A stretch of DNA of 64,000 nt from Saprospiraceae bacterium. GTDB taxonomy: Bacteria; Bacteroidota; Bacteroidia; Chitinophagales; Saprospiraceae. Under the pieces are notes generated by a model. It worked only from the letters and a program-made list of their open reading frames with translations, searched no databases and was not told the DNA's origin. Shown here piece by piece: positions 38,167 to 47,038 of this stretch. Every line of letters begins with the position of its first letter. Position 1 is the stretch's first letter. The DNA lies in assembly GCA_016710235.1 (NCBI GenBank), contig JADJLG010000001.1, positions 1,911,501 through 1,975,500 of the forward strand. The letters run 5' to 3'. The position numbers and the translations under genes are program-made.

Positions 38167-41100
38167 TTACCATCCCGGCAATAAGTTCAAGCCGTATGTA
38201 ACCTGAGTGTTTTCTATCAAAGGCCAAGCTGCATAGGGTTCTATGATCAATGCTCCAAATAGGTTAAATCGCAATCCTACTCCTGTACTAAATACAGGTA
38301 AGGGTTTGAAAAAATCAATCTCTTCACTAAAATCTGAATATTTGTCCCAGGCAATGCCCCCGTCAACAAACAAATTGAGTTCGGTTGGTAAATAAGGGAA
38401 CGTCAGCAAAGATAGTTTTTTAGGTCCCAACAGTGGGAGCCTGATTTCTACAGACCCAAGGGCTATATTGGCTCCGCTGATTTGCTCGTATTCAATGCCA
38501 TATCGCGTTCGCAGCTTATCTAACTGAGAGTAACCAAAACCATGCATCAATCCGTACTGTCCCAAAAGAGTAGGATAGAAATTAAGCGCATCCTGACCAA
38601 ATCTTGCAAAGTGCAGCGCTCGCAAAGCAAGGGAAATGGGTTTGATCCAAAAATACTTTCTGGCATCCAGCGTCAAAGATGAAAATTGATACTGGCCAAA
38701 GTACTGATCTAATCCAAACCTGTATCTGTAACCGGCTAATGGAGAGCACATTCCGAAGTAGCTGTTATCTCCGACAAAAGCGGTACTCAGATTGTAGAGA
38801 AACCCTTTCGATATAGTGTAAGGACCCAATTGAATCTGGTCTCCGGTAGGTAATTTAGTCCGGGATTCTCCATAGTAATTAAAGCGATTGTAATCTCCAT
38901 AGTATTCTACTATTTGGTCATAGCGGAAGAATCGATATGAGAGACCGGCACCAGCTTCCAACCTCTTGGTGATAGACAAAGGATATTGAACAAATACTCC
39001 AAGCTGATCTTCAAAAATGCGTAAGAGATCAGTTGTATCCGCTAATGCGGTAAACTCGTTACCATCCTCGTCGACATATCGTTTGAATTCATAGGCCTGT
39101 GTGTAATTGACAAACCTGCTGGGTGTATGAGAAGTAGTGAGACCCCATGGTAATCTATTGCTGTAATTTATGTAGGTGACAGCACCGGCTACATCAATAA
39201 AATCACCATTCATGGCAAGGCCTGTATAAAGCTGATGATTACCAAGAATGTCATTAAACAATAAATCAATTCCTCCAGCAGCTCCTATTGCTGAACTCTG
39301 TCCGATTTGATTGCCATATCCAATGCCACTAGCAGCCCCAATGTAAGAAAGTCGAAATTTACTTTTGTAGGGCGTGATTTGGGCTTGAGTACTGCTGTCA
39401 GTTGTTCTTGGAGAATGTACTAATGCATTGACTAATCCGGGAGCTGCATCATTGAATACTGGAAGTTCATCTGCACCTTTTTTTTGCTCATTTGGCTTGA
39501 TTTCAAGTGGTTTAATTTTGTCTTCCAACACCTGGTAAATCTGGTAGGAATTGTCAGAATAATAACTATAAATGATCTTATCCCGATTGCTGGAAATGGA
39601 GATCGCAGGTCCATAAGGAGTTATATTTGTAATTCCGGTTGCCACCTGGGTAAGTTTATCCACTTTTTCAGTTTCCATATTGTATCGATACATGTTGCGG
39701 TAGCCGTCATTGTCGCTCAAGAAAACAAGGTCATTGTCATTGATGAATTGAGGGTTAAGATTATTTGACTCTCTAAAAATTTGAACCAGTCTTTTGGAGG
39801 AAGTTTTCATATCCATTATTGCAATATTATGTAGCCATTGATTGCCCAATTTCGCATCATTCATACTTAATTCATCAGTTGCAAATACAATCTTTGAACC
39901 ATCTTTTGACCAGTCAGCCTGAATCTCGGAATATGGATCATCTGTGAGTCGATGAAGCTCCTTTGTTTTAAAAATGTATTGAAAAAGATCTGTCTGGCCA
40001 TTGACCATTCCGGACAGTATAATTGACTTTCCATCAGGTGACCATGCAGGATGAGCAAAAAATGGCAATTTAGCTATGCTGATTTCTTTGCTGGTTTTTC
40101 CGTTTTCAGCTTTTTTAATCAAAAGCACAGAATGTCCACCTTTAAATGCTGAAAAAGCGATCTCCTTGCTATCCGGGCTCCAAGATCCTGCGGATTCTAT
40201 ACTGTTGAGCTGATCTATGTGTCCTTCCTTTGTTGCACTGTATAATTTGCGCAAGATTTTTCCCGAGTTGGCATCAGCAAGATAAAGATCCGTGGTAAAC
40301 AGATCTTTTTCAGAAAGAAAAGCAATGTACTTTCCGTTCGGGCTCAAAGTGGGAGAGATATTGATTTCACCGGAATTTTTGTCATCGACAATTTTACGAC
40401 CAGGCACATCTTTTGCACTTGTTGCCACTTGCCTCTTGTAATGTTCGCTGAGAGTTTGCTGCCATTTTTTTGAGAGAGAATCTGCTGAGATATGAAGCAC
40501 ATCTTCTGTAGCGAATGTCAAACCCCGTTTAGCAACCTCAAGAAAAAAAGGCTTTATCAACGAGTCACCATAGCTTCCACCAAAATAAGCCCAAAACGCC
40601 TGACCAAATCGATAAGGAAAATATTGAGGTCGATCCATTTTATCCAATTCAGGGATGTTATGATTCATATATGCATCGCGCATCCACATAGAAGTATGTG
40701 CATCTTTGCTACCAATTGACAGATATTCTGCCATACCTTCTATCATCCATAGAGGGAAAAACTGGAATGATTCAATTGAGGTCGAATCTCCTTTGAGTAT
40801 GGTTTCATACTGGAAGGCGTGTACCAGTTCATGTCCGATGACATGGAAAGTTTGCTCGTTGGTTAACGCCAACGGTAATACCACTCGATTTCTTAGACCT
40901 TCAGTAACTCCTCCGGTTCCTACATCGATATTGCCCTGAATGGCAAATGTTTGTTGAAAATCTGAATGGTTGTTATACAATATAACCGGATTATTCCGAA
41001 CAAAAATATCTCCGAATGTTCTGGAATGACGGTCATACCACACTTCAAACCATTCTCCTATCTGTGCGATCCTTGAACTGTCCAGATCATAATAATAAAT

Positions 41101-41241
41101 ATCAAAGTGATCTGTCTTCAATATCTTAAAATCAAAGTTGCTATATCGTGGTTTGTTGCGCCCAAAGTACTGTGCCTGAGCAATTTGTACGCAAAAAAGA
41201 AATAATAGCAGGAACTTTAATAATGAACAGGCTTTTAACAT
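38167..41241 (-). CDS. HExxH peptidase-like / TolB propeller / outer-membrane barrel protein
   Basis: 1024 residues from the ATG at 41241; an upstream in-frame ATG (41316) would add 25 residues before the signal peptide and is rejected. The signal peptide ends IAQAQ. The N-terminal region has a zinc-peptidase-like motif HELVH (137-141, in FHVIGHELVHAFQYE) with downstream EGMAEYLS. The middle (~290-600) is a TolB-like six-bladed propeller with repeated SPDGK/SPNGK/SWSPDSKEIAF units. The C-terminal ~400 residues are alternating strands ending LGL-like (VGLRFNLFGALIIEPYAAWP), typical of an Omp85-type barrel, with the terminal residue Trp. Outer membrane protein, possibly a surface peptidase. A TATATTTG box is 4 bp before the start. 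Confidence 0.8.
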   Translation of the reverse strand: MLKACSLLKFLLLFLFCVQIAQAQYFGRNKPRYSNFDFKILKTDHFDIYYYDLDSSRIAQIGEWFEVWYDRHSRTFGDIFVRNNPVILYNNHSDFQQTFAIQGNIDVGTGGVTEGLRNRVVLPLALTNEQTFHVIGHELVHAFQYETILKGDSTSIESFQFFPLWMIEGMAEYLSIGSKDAHTSMWMRDAYMNHNIPELDKMDRPQYFPYRFGQAFWAYFGGSYGDSLIKPFFLEVAKRGLTFATEDVLHISADSLSKKWQQTLSEHYKRQVATSAKDVPGRKIVDDKNSGEINISPTLSPNGKYIAFLSEKDLFTTDLYLADANSGKILRKLYSATKEGHIDQLNSIESAGSWSPDSKEIAFSAFKGGHSVLLIKKAENGKTSKEISIAKLPFFAHPAWSPDGKSIILSGMVNGQTDLFQYIFKTKELHRLTDDPYSEIQADWSKDGSKIVFATDELSMNDAKLGNQWLHNIAIMDMKTSSKRLVQIFRESNNLNPQFINDNDLVFLSDNDGYRNMYRYNMETEKVDKLTQVATGITNITPYGPAISISSNRDKIIYSYYSDNSYQIYQVLEDKIKPLEIKPNEQKKGADELPVFNDAAPGLVNALVHSPRTTDSSTQAQITPYKSKFRLSYIGAASGIGYGNQIGQSSAIGAAGGIDLLFNDILGNHQLYTGLAMNGDFIDVAGAVTYINYSNRLPWGLTTSHTPSRFVNYTQAYEFKRYVDEDGNEFTALADTTDLLRIFEDQLGVFVQYPLSITKRLEAGAGLSYRFFRYDQIVEYYGDYNRFNYYGESRTKLPTGDQIQLGPYTISKGFLYNLSTAFVGDNSYFGMCSPLAGYRYRFGLDQYFGQYQFSSLTLDARKYFWIKPISLALRALHFARFGQDALNFYPTLLGQYGLMHGFGYSQLDKLRTRYGIEYEQISGANIALGSVEIRLPLLGPKKLSLLTFPYLPTELNLFVDGGIAWDKYSDFSEEIDFFKPLPVFSTGVGLRFNLFGALIIEPYAAWPLIENTQVTYGLNLLPGW

Positions 41242-41245
41242 GGTA

Positions 41246-41253
41246 CAAATATA
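41246..41253 (-). promoter_or_regulatory. -7 promoter element (TATATTTG) just before the barrel-protein start
   Basis: Exact TAnnTTTG match only 4 bp from the chosen ATG (41241), which points to a leaderless transcript, or else to a start further downstream. Confidence 0.4.
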
Positions 41254-41377
41254 TATATTGAAACTGTGTGTGTTTATGCTTAGATAAATTTTAGCTGGAT
41301 GATGTCTTTTTTGCATGACAACTGCAGTATAATTGCGATCAAAGCAAGCCTCAATACTATAACAACAAAACTCATTT

Positions 41378-41385
41378 TATATTTG
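41378..41385 (+). promoter_or_regulatory. -7 promoter element (TATATTTG) of the DUF1573 gene
   Basis: Exact TAnnTTTG match 16 bp before the ATG at 41402. It is back to back with the minus-strand box at 41246-41253 in the divergent gap. Confidence 0.4.
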
Positions 41386-41401
41386 CAAAAACAGATTGAA
41401 T

Positions 41402-41863
41402 ATGACTTTTAGATATAAAATGGCTGTTGTCATAGTTGGATTTCTTTTTTTTGGTCTTGCCGGGTGTAGGAGCGCTAAGCAAGCTAGTATTCCAAATGAT
41501 GTGACGTTGAAGGACCAATCTACTATTCCTCCGGATACCCTTGGAAAGCACGCAAGCATCGTTTTTGATTCAAGCGCTTACCATTTTGGTAAAGTAATTG
41601 AAGGGCAGGCTTACGAGACGACCGTCTATTTTACAAATCAGGGTCCAGGGGATTTAGTCATCGAATTGGTCACTGCCTGCGAATGTACGAAACTGGATTA
41701 TACCAGATTGCCGGTAAGGGTGGGTAAGAGAAGCCCGATTCATATCCGATACAATAGTTCAGGCAAGGAAGGACCTCAGATCGTAGATGTCGATATCATA
41801 GCCAATACCGATCCTATAGTCAGTTCCACCAAGTTCTATATTGATGTAGTAAAAAAGGATTGA
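41402..41863 (+). CDS. DUF1573 lipoprotein
   Basis: 153 residues from ATG 41402. Lipobox LAGC with Cys22. The rest is one Ig-like domain of the DUF1573 family: FDSSAYHFGKVIEGQ, TVYFTNQGPGDLVIELVTACECTKLDY, and PIHIRYNSSGKEGPQIVDVDIIANTD, the usual order of strands with the conserved Cys cluster. Common in Bacteroidota, function unknown; envelope lipoprotein. Confidence 0.85.
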   Translation: MTFRYKMAVVIVGFLFFGLAGCRSAKQASIPNDVTLKDQSTIPPDTLGKHASIVFDSSAYHFGKVIEGQAYETTVYFTNQGPGDLVIELVTACECTKLDYTRLPVRVGKRSPIHIRYNSSGKEGPQIVDVDIIANTDPIVSSTKFYIDVVKKD

Positions 41864-42124
41864 ATATCCCATGGACTCTAAGAAACAGTACTTGCGGACT
41901 TTGGCACAGCGTTAAATATTTATATATATGAATTTTTTACATGGAAACCCTGATTTTTTAAAAAAAGTGCGAACAAAAATTGGAGAATGACTAGGTAGTA
42001 TTTATCTTCGTGGCGTATTCTTCCCTTTGTTCTTTGGATAATGTCTATCCAAGGCCTCAATCACCTTGCCCAAGTGGCAAGCAGCTTAGTATAAAATATT
42101 GAAAACTATAAAAACTAAACTGTC

Positions 42125-43471
42125 ATGAGGCGATTTGATGTATTTTCTTTGAAAAGTGCGGTATTGGGCTTCACCTTCCTAATGCTTGCAGGATCTTGTT
42201 CCAAAGAAGAAACCCCCACTACACCAACAAATCTTTCAGATCAAGTAGACAGCAAGATTGCCCAAGAGTGGTCTAGACTTGCAGTGACAATTGTGAAAGA
42301 TGCCCCTGGATTTGTTGCACCAGTTGCAGCCAGATCTTTTGCCTATTTGAGCATGGGTCTTTATCTTACTTCAAGCTATGGAAATCCTGCTTACTCATCT
42401 TTCACAAATAATCTTGAGGGGATTGATCACCTTAAAATGCCTTCACTGATCAGTAGCGGTCAGATCGACTGGAATCTGGCAAGCAATGAAATGTGCTATC
42501 ATCTTATCAAGTCATTGTACAGGAGTATTCCTTCTGCTAACAATAAAATGATTGAAGACCTTTATTTGAATTCCGCAGCTAGTTATGACGCTCAGGCTTC
42601 CACGGAAACAAAAGAAAGATCACGTGATTTTGGAGTGAAGATGGCAGAAGCAGTTTATGCTTATTCTAAAACAGATGGTCAGGACGAAGCTTTCGTCAAC
42701 AATTATCCCAATAATTTTAAAATTCCTGAGGGAGCAGGAGTTTGGTCACCAATCAATACTGCTGGAAAAAAACCCCTCTTGCCTTATTGGGGTTCAGTCC
42801 GTACTTTTAGCAATCTAAGCAACGTGGAAATAGTGGACGCAACTCCACCACAGTTTTCTGAAGAAAGAAATTCTGAAATGTATGCGTATGCTTTGGAAGT
42901 GAGAAATCGCACATTCAATCTCAATTATGAAGAAGAAAGAGTAGTTAAGTATTGGAACGATGACCAAAAAAATGGAATCACAACTCCTGGTCATATGCTC
43001 CTTCTCACATTGAATTTAATAAACCAAGAAAATAAAAGTCTTCCTGAAGCTTCTGCTATTTTGATGAAAGTCACCATGGCCATGCATGATGCTATCGTCA
43101 CCAGCTGGAAAACAATCTTTACATACAATACAGTAAGACCGGAAAATTATATCCGCAATTATATAGACGCGAGATTTATCTCCTTGTTAAACACACCTGC
43201 TACACCAGAATTTTGTTCAGCTCAGGCATCCATTGCAAGTGCTACCGCAGAAGTTTTGGGTTCAATTTTTGGTTATAATTATTCATTTACTGATGCGACT
43301 CATTTTTATCGCAAAGATATCGATGGTAATCCTCGTACCTACAAAAACTTTAACCAAATGGCTGAAGAAATTGCCTTGTCAAATCTATACGGCGGGATCA
43401 ATTACAGGTTTAGTTTGGAAGCAGGCTTGAAGCAAGGCTCTCAAGTAGGCCGATTAGTGAGCAATTATTAA
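42125..43471 (+). CDS. Vanadium haloperoxidase/PAP2-fold lipoprotein lacking the vanadate site
   Basis: 448 residues, lipobox LAGSC (Cys25). The fold matches vanadium-dependent haloperoxidase-like proteins of Bacteroidota: MKVTMAMHDAIVTSW, TYNTVRPENYIR (about 332-345), PATPEFCSAQASIASATAEVL (about 359-379) and EIALSNLYGGINYRFSLEAGL (about 416-437). Family consensus at these places is K-x6-RP, SGH and SR-x5-H. Here the Lys is Ile, SGH is SAQ, the Arg of SR is Asn and the ligand His is Asn; RP and a later Arg remain. The protein is therefore probably not a vanadate enzyme. It may bind another ligand. A strong terminator follows. Confidence 0.8.
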   Translation: MRRFDVFSLKSAVLGFTFLMLAGSCSKEETPTTPTNLSDQVDSKIAQEWSRLAVTIVKDAPGFVAPVAARSFAYLSMGLYLTSSYGNPAYSSFTNNLEGIDHLKMPSLISSGQIDWNLASNEMCYHLIKSLYRSIPSANNKMIEDLYLNSAASYDAQASTETKERSRDFGVKMAEAVYAYSKTDGQDEAFVNNYPNNFKIPEGAGVWSPINTAGKKPLLPYWGSVRTFSNLSNVEIVDATPPQFSEERNSEMYAYALEVRNRTFNLNYEEERVVKYWNDDQKNGITTPGHMLLLTLNLINQENKSLPEASAILMKVTMAMHDAIVTSWKTIFTYNTVRPENYIRNYIDARFISLLNTPATPEFCSAQASIASATAEVLGSIFGYNYSFTDATHFYRKDIDGNPRTYKNFNQMAEEIALSNLYGGINYRFSLEAGLKQGSQVGRLVSNY

Positions 43472-43930
43472 ACTCTATCCACCGGAGTTATTTCATAGTA
43501 AATTTTGATAAAAAATTAAATCCCTGTTGCAGCACAACAGGGATTTTTTATTGATATACAATTCATAAAACTTAAATACTCTTACGGGTCTGCGGAACTG
43601 CAAACTCGAAACTTTACATTATGCCTGATCAGTAATAATAGATTTATTTGTAAACAAACCAAGTTATCCTGTGCTGGGTTCCTTTTTGGTCAACTCAACT
43701 CATTGGATCAATTGGAGCTGTCAATATTTAGTCATTCAAAGCTTTTATATCATCGTCAATTAATTCTCATTACGATCTTTAAGTTAAAATCAAGGTTAAA
43801 TGAAATGATCCCAATTTGAAATTTCTAAATATTCTGACAATCTTCCAGCTGATGATTCTGAAGTGAAATTATATTTTCATCAGAAAATTAATTTGGCATT
43901 GATCAAAAGATCACTTCGTAGTAATAAAAA
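43472..43930. other. intergenic region, about 460 bp
   Basis: Convergent spacer between the haloperoxidase-like gene and feoB. Apart from the terminator at 43518-43550 I see nothing definite in it. Confidence 0.5.
43518..43550 (+). terminator. Rho-independent terminator
   Basis: Perfect 12-bp stem (43518-43529 with 43535-43546), 5-nt loop, followed by a T-rich run. It closes the haloperoxidase-like gene. Confidence 0.9.
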
Positions 43931-46024
43931 TTATAAAAGCTGATATACCAACAAGCTGCTCAAATAAGCCAGGGCACTCATGTAGATGAATTGTAGGAGT
44001 GGCCACTTCCAATTTCCCGTTTCCCGTTTCATGACTGCCAAAGTGCTCATGCATTGCATGGCAAAAGCATAAAACAAAATAAGTGATAGAGCAGTCTTCA
44101 TATTGAAGAATTTACTTCCATCTGCTCGCTTCTCAACCTGCATTCTTTCACGCAGTTTTAGATCTTCTACTTCTGAGCCAAGTTGATAAATCGTAGCCAT
44201 AGTACCGACAAACACTTCTCTGGCTGCAAATGATGTGAGAAGAGCAATTCCAATTTTCCAATCGAATCCTAGCGGCTTTATCGCTGGTTCTATATGTTTA
44301 CCTATGATTCCCGCAAATGAATTTTCAAGTTTTGCAGCGCTGATAATATTTGCTTTCTCGATATCGGTCAAATTTTTATCCTGCATTTCAGCATTTAGAT
44401 TTGTTTCAACCTTGTCTAATCTCCCAGGGAAAGAATAAGTACATAAAAACCAAATGATCATCGACATGATGATGATAATTTTTCCGGCTTCTGAAATAAA
44501 ACTATATACTTTGTGCCAGGTATTGGAAAGGACTTGTTTAAAATACGGCAATTGGTAATCCGGAAGTTGGATTAAAAGGAAAGATTTTTCTTCAGTTTTG
44601 ACAAACTGCTTCAAGAGTAAAGCAGTGAGTAAAGCGGCAACTATCCCAAGAGCATAAAGCCCAACAAATACCAATCCTTGCGGATTGACCCACCAGCCTT
44701 TTGCAGATGTTGGAATGAGAAATCCTACCAGTGCTGCATACACAGGGATTCTCGCAGAACATGGTATAAGTGGTATTACAAACATGGTGAGTAAACGATC
44801 TCGCCAGCTTCCAATTGTTCTTGAACTCATGATTGCCGGCACAGCACATGCACCTCCAGAGATCAAGCCTATAATGGATCTGCCATTCAAGCCAAATATC
44901 CCAAGAAATCTATCAAATAAGAAAACTACCCTGGCCATATAACCTGCTTCCTCCAGTATTGTGATCAGGAAAAACAAAATGGCAATTTGAGGAACAAATA
45001 CCAGTATACCACTGAGACCAGCGAGTACACCGTCTGTCAATAAATCCACACTCCAATGTTGCGGGAGTTGGTGTCTAAGAAATTGATTGATTTTTAGGAA
45101 TCCTTCTTCGATCCAGTCCATGGGTATAGTTGCAAGCGAAAATATCGAATGGAAAACTACTAGAATAACCGCAAGAAATAAGACATAGCCCCAAAAAGGA
45201 TGGGTTGCCACTGCGTCCAGCTTTCGCGTTAGAACGCTTTGTGAAGGAGTATGTGGATGGTGTTTTTTGTTCAATATAGCAACCCAATTATCCAAAATTG
45301 TGTACCTGCTCATTGTCTCCTGGATCTGCTGATGGATAGATTCCGGATGTGAGAAGGGATTTAGCCCAAAATTGTTACCGGCAGGATCTACCTGATAATG
45401 TTTGAGCAATAAGCGATGGTAAAGAGTTTTATCCATCAAGCTCGTATTGGATTCTAGCTCTTTTAAGTAGCTTACCGGGATCTGATAAATCGGTTTTCGG
45501 AAAATTTTGTTCGAAGGTAAATGAAGCAATGCATCTTGTAGTTCAAGAATTCCTTTTCCTGATTTGGAATGTATAGGGATGACTTTACATGAGGTGTTTT
45601 CAGATATGAATTCAGTGATGTGTAACCTATCTTCTTCCTCAAGACGCTCTGTGAAACTCAAGGCGACTACAACCTGAAAACCTAAATCCAATACCTGAGA
45701 CAAGAGTAACAATTGCTTATTCAAATAACGCGCATCAAGTACATAGATAATCCCATGAATGCTCAGATTGCTACTGGGATGTACCAGCTGTTTTGTAAGT
45801 ATAAATTCGTCCTTTGTGTTGGCATGGAGGCTGTAGGCGCCGGGTAGATCTACTAAAGTACACTGGTGAGTACCATCCAGCTTGAGGTGCCCCTCATAGA
45901 GATCCACAGTGACACCTGGGAAATTTCCAACTTTTTGATCAAGACCGGTGAGAGCATTGAATAATGTCGATTTTCCGGAATTTGGATTTCCGACAAGTGC
46001 AAATTTTCTCTCGCTCATTTTCAT
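43931..46024 (-). CDS. feoB: Ferrous iron transporter FeoB
   Basis: 697 residues. N-terminal G domain: G1 GNPNSGKST (12-20), switch I VGNFPGVTVD, G3 DLPGAYSL (59-66). The usual G4 motif N-x-x-D, which sets guanine specificity, is replaced by Ser-Phe-Thr-Glu (about 123-126) in VVVALSFTERLEEED. The membrane part has the Gate motifs SGGACAVPAIMSSRT and IPCSARIPVYAAL, and about 10 helices. Imports Fe(II) across the inner membrane. It overlaps the end of feoA by 4 bp (ATGA), so translation is coupled. Confidence 0.94.
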   Translation of the reverse strand: MKMSERKFALVGNPNSGKSTLFNALTGLDQKVGNFPGVTVDLYEGHLKLDGTHQCTLVDLPGAYSLHANTKDEFILTKQLVHPSSNLSIHGIIYVLDARYLNKQLLLLSQVLDLGFQVVVALSFTERLEEEDRLHITEFISENTSCKVIPIHSKSGKGILELQDALLHLPSNKIFRKPIYQIPVSYLKELESNTSLMDKTLYHRLLLKHYQVDPAGNNFGLNPFSHPESIHQQIQETMSRYTILDNWVAILNKKHHPHTPSQSVLTRKLDAVATHPFWGYVLFLAVILVVFHSIFSLATIPMDWIEEGFLKINQFLRHQLPQHWSVDLLTDGVLAGLSGILVFVPQIAILFFLITILEEAGYMARVVFLFDRFLGIFGLNGRSIIGLISGGACAVPAIMSSRTIGSWRDRLLTMFVIPLIPCSARIPVYAALVGFLIPTSAKGWWVNPQGLVFVGLYALGIVAALLTALLLKQFVKTEEKSFLLIQLPDYQLPYFKQVLSNTWHKVYSFISEAGKIIIIMSMIIWFLCTYSFPGRLDKVETNLNAEMQDKNLTDIEKANIISAAKLENSFAGIIGKHIEPAIKPLGFDWKIGIALLTSFAAREVFVGTMATIYQLGSEVEDLKLRERMQVEKRADGSKFFNMKTALSLILFYAFAMQCMSTLAVMKRETGNWKWPLLQFIYMSALAYLSSLLVYQLL

Positions 46025-46227
46025 TGAAACATGATTTGATCCAGCTCCTCTCTGCGCAAGGCAAATTGTCTTCCCTGAACTTCGATAATGTAGGTCGACA
46101 TATACTTGTGGCTTCTTACCATACGAAATTCAGTGCCCGGACAGATGCCCAAAGCCACCATCCTTGCTGCTAATTCGTGATCCCGAATAGTAAGGATGAT
46201 ATATGGTCGATTCAACTCAATGCTCAT
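46021..46227 (-). CDS. feoA: FeoA family SH3-like protein
   Basis: 68 residues, one FeoA domain: LTIRDHELAARMVALGICPGTEFRMVRSH then IIEVQGRQFALRREELDQIMF. Small cytosolic partner thought to act on FeoB. Its stop codon overlaps the feoB start by 4 bp. First gene of the feoAB operon; no Fur or DtxR box was recognised upstream. Confidence 0.88.
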   Translation of the reverse strand: MSIELNRPYIILTIRDHELAARMVALGICPGTEFRMVRSHKYMSTYIIEVQGRQFALRREELDQIMFQ

Positions 46228-46486
46228 AAACAGTTAAAATAACCAATAGATCCAAACAAGGTTGGAGTTGCCTTCATTTACTGAATAAAAATTTATTTCA
46301 ACAGGAATCGATTCTTGAGATTCTAAATTTTGAGAAAACAGACATTTAGGACAAAAAGGCATTTTTTATTTGGCAAATCTGTCTTTTTTGCAAAGTGCTG
46401 TTTTTTATTGTGACAGATGCTGGAATTTGAAGGCAGCGTTTTGGCTTTATTTGGCGTTATAAGTGATAGAAAAGCAGAAATATTTT

Positions 46487-47038
46487 ATGGATATTTCCAT
46501 TTCAATACGATCCAATGAACAAGAAGTGGTACAGGCATGTATCAGAAATGAAAACTGGGCTCAAAAACTAGTTTACGAAGAGTATCACGAACAGATGTTG
46601 TGTCTTTGTATGCGATATTCTTCCAGCCATGAGGACGCATTGGATATTTTGCATGACGGTTTTCTAAAAGTTTTTCAACATATACCTAAGTACGAGATTG
46701 GAACCATGCTTTCTGCCTGGATTAGAAGAATTATGGTGAATACGGCGATAGATTTTTATCGCCGAGAAAGCAGAAGGTCAACCACTGATCTCGATGAAGC
46801 TCGTACGGTGTGGGTGGATGGACAAAACGTCATCGGAGAGTTGAATGCAGAGGACGTTATGAAAGCTATTCAGATGTTAAGCCCAATTTATCGGTCAATT
46901 TTCAATCTCTATGTGATGGAAGGATATTCACATAAGGAAATTGCCGATACTCTACATATCTCTGAAGGAACCTCCAGGTCAAATCTTGTTAAAGCTCGTC
47001 AGAAACTAAAAGAAATGTTGATGCACTATGAGAGATAA
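46487..47038 (+). CDS. ECF-type sigma factor
   Basis: 183 residues from the ATG at 46487 (a GTG at 46463 is possible). Region 2: LVYEEYHEQMLCLCMRYSSSHEDALDILHDGFLKVFQ and AWIRRIMVNTAIDFYRRE; region 4: LSPIYRSIFNLYVMEGYSHKEIADTLHISEGTSRSNLVKARQKL. No sigma region 3, as expected for ECF. Directs RNA polymerase to a special promoter set. The following membrane/barrel gene overlaps its 3' end by 11 bp, so the two are translationally coupled and likely function together. Confidence 0.9.
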   Translation: MDISISIRSNEQEVVQACIRNENWAQKLVYEEYHEQMLCLCMRYSSSHEDALDILHDGFLKVFQHIPKYEIGTMLSAWIRRIMVNTAIDFYRRESRRSTTDLDEARTVWVDGQNVIGELNAEDVMKAIQMLSPIYRSIFNLYVMEGYSHKEIADTLHISEGTSRSNLVKARQKLKEMLMHYER

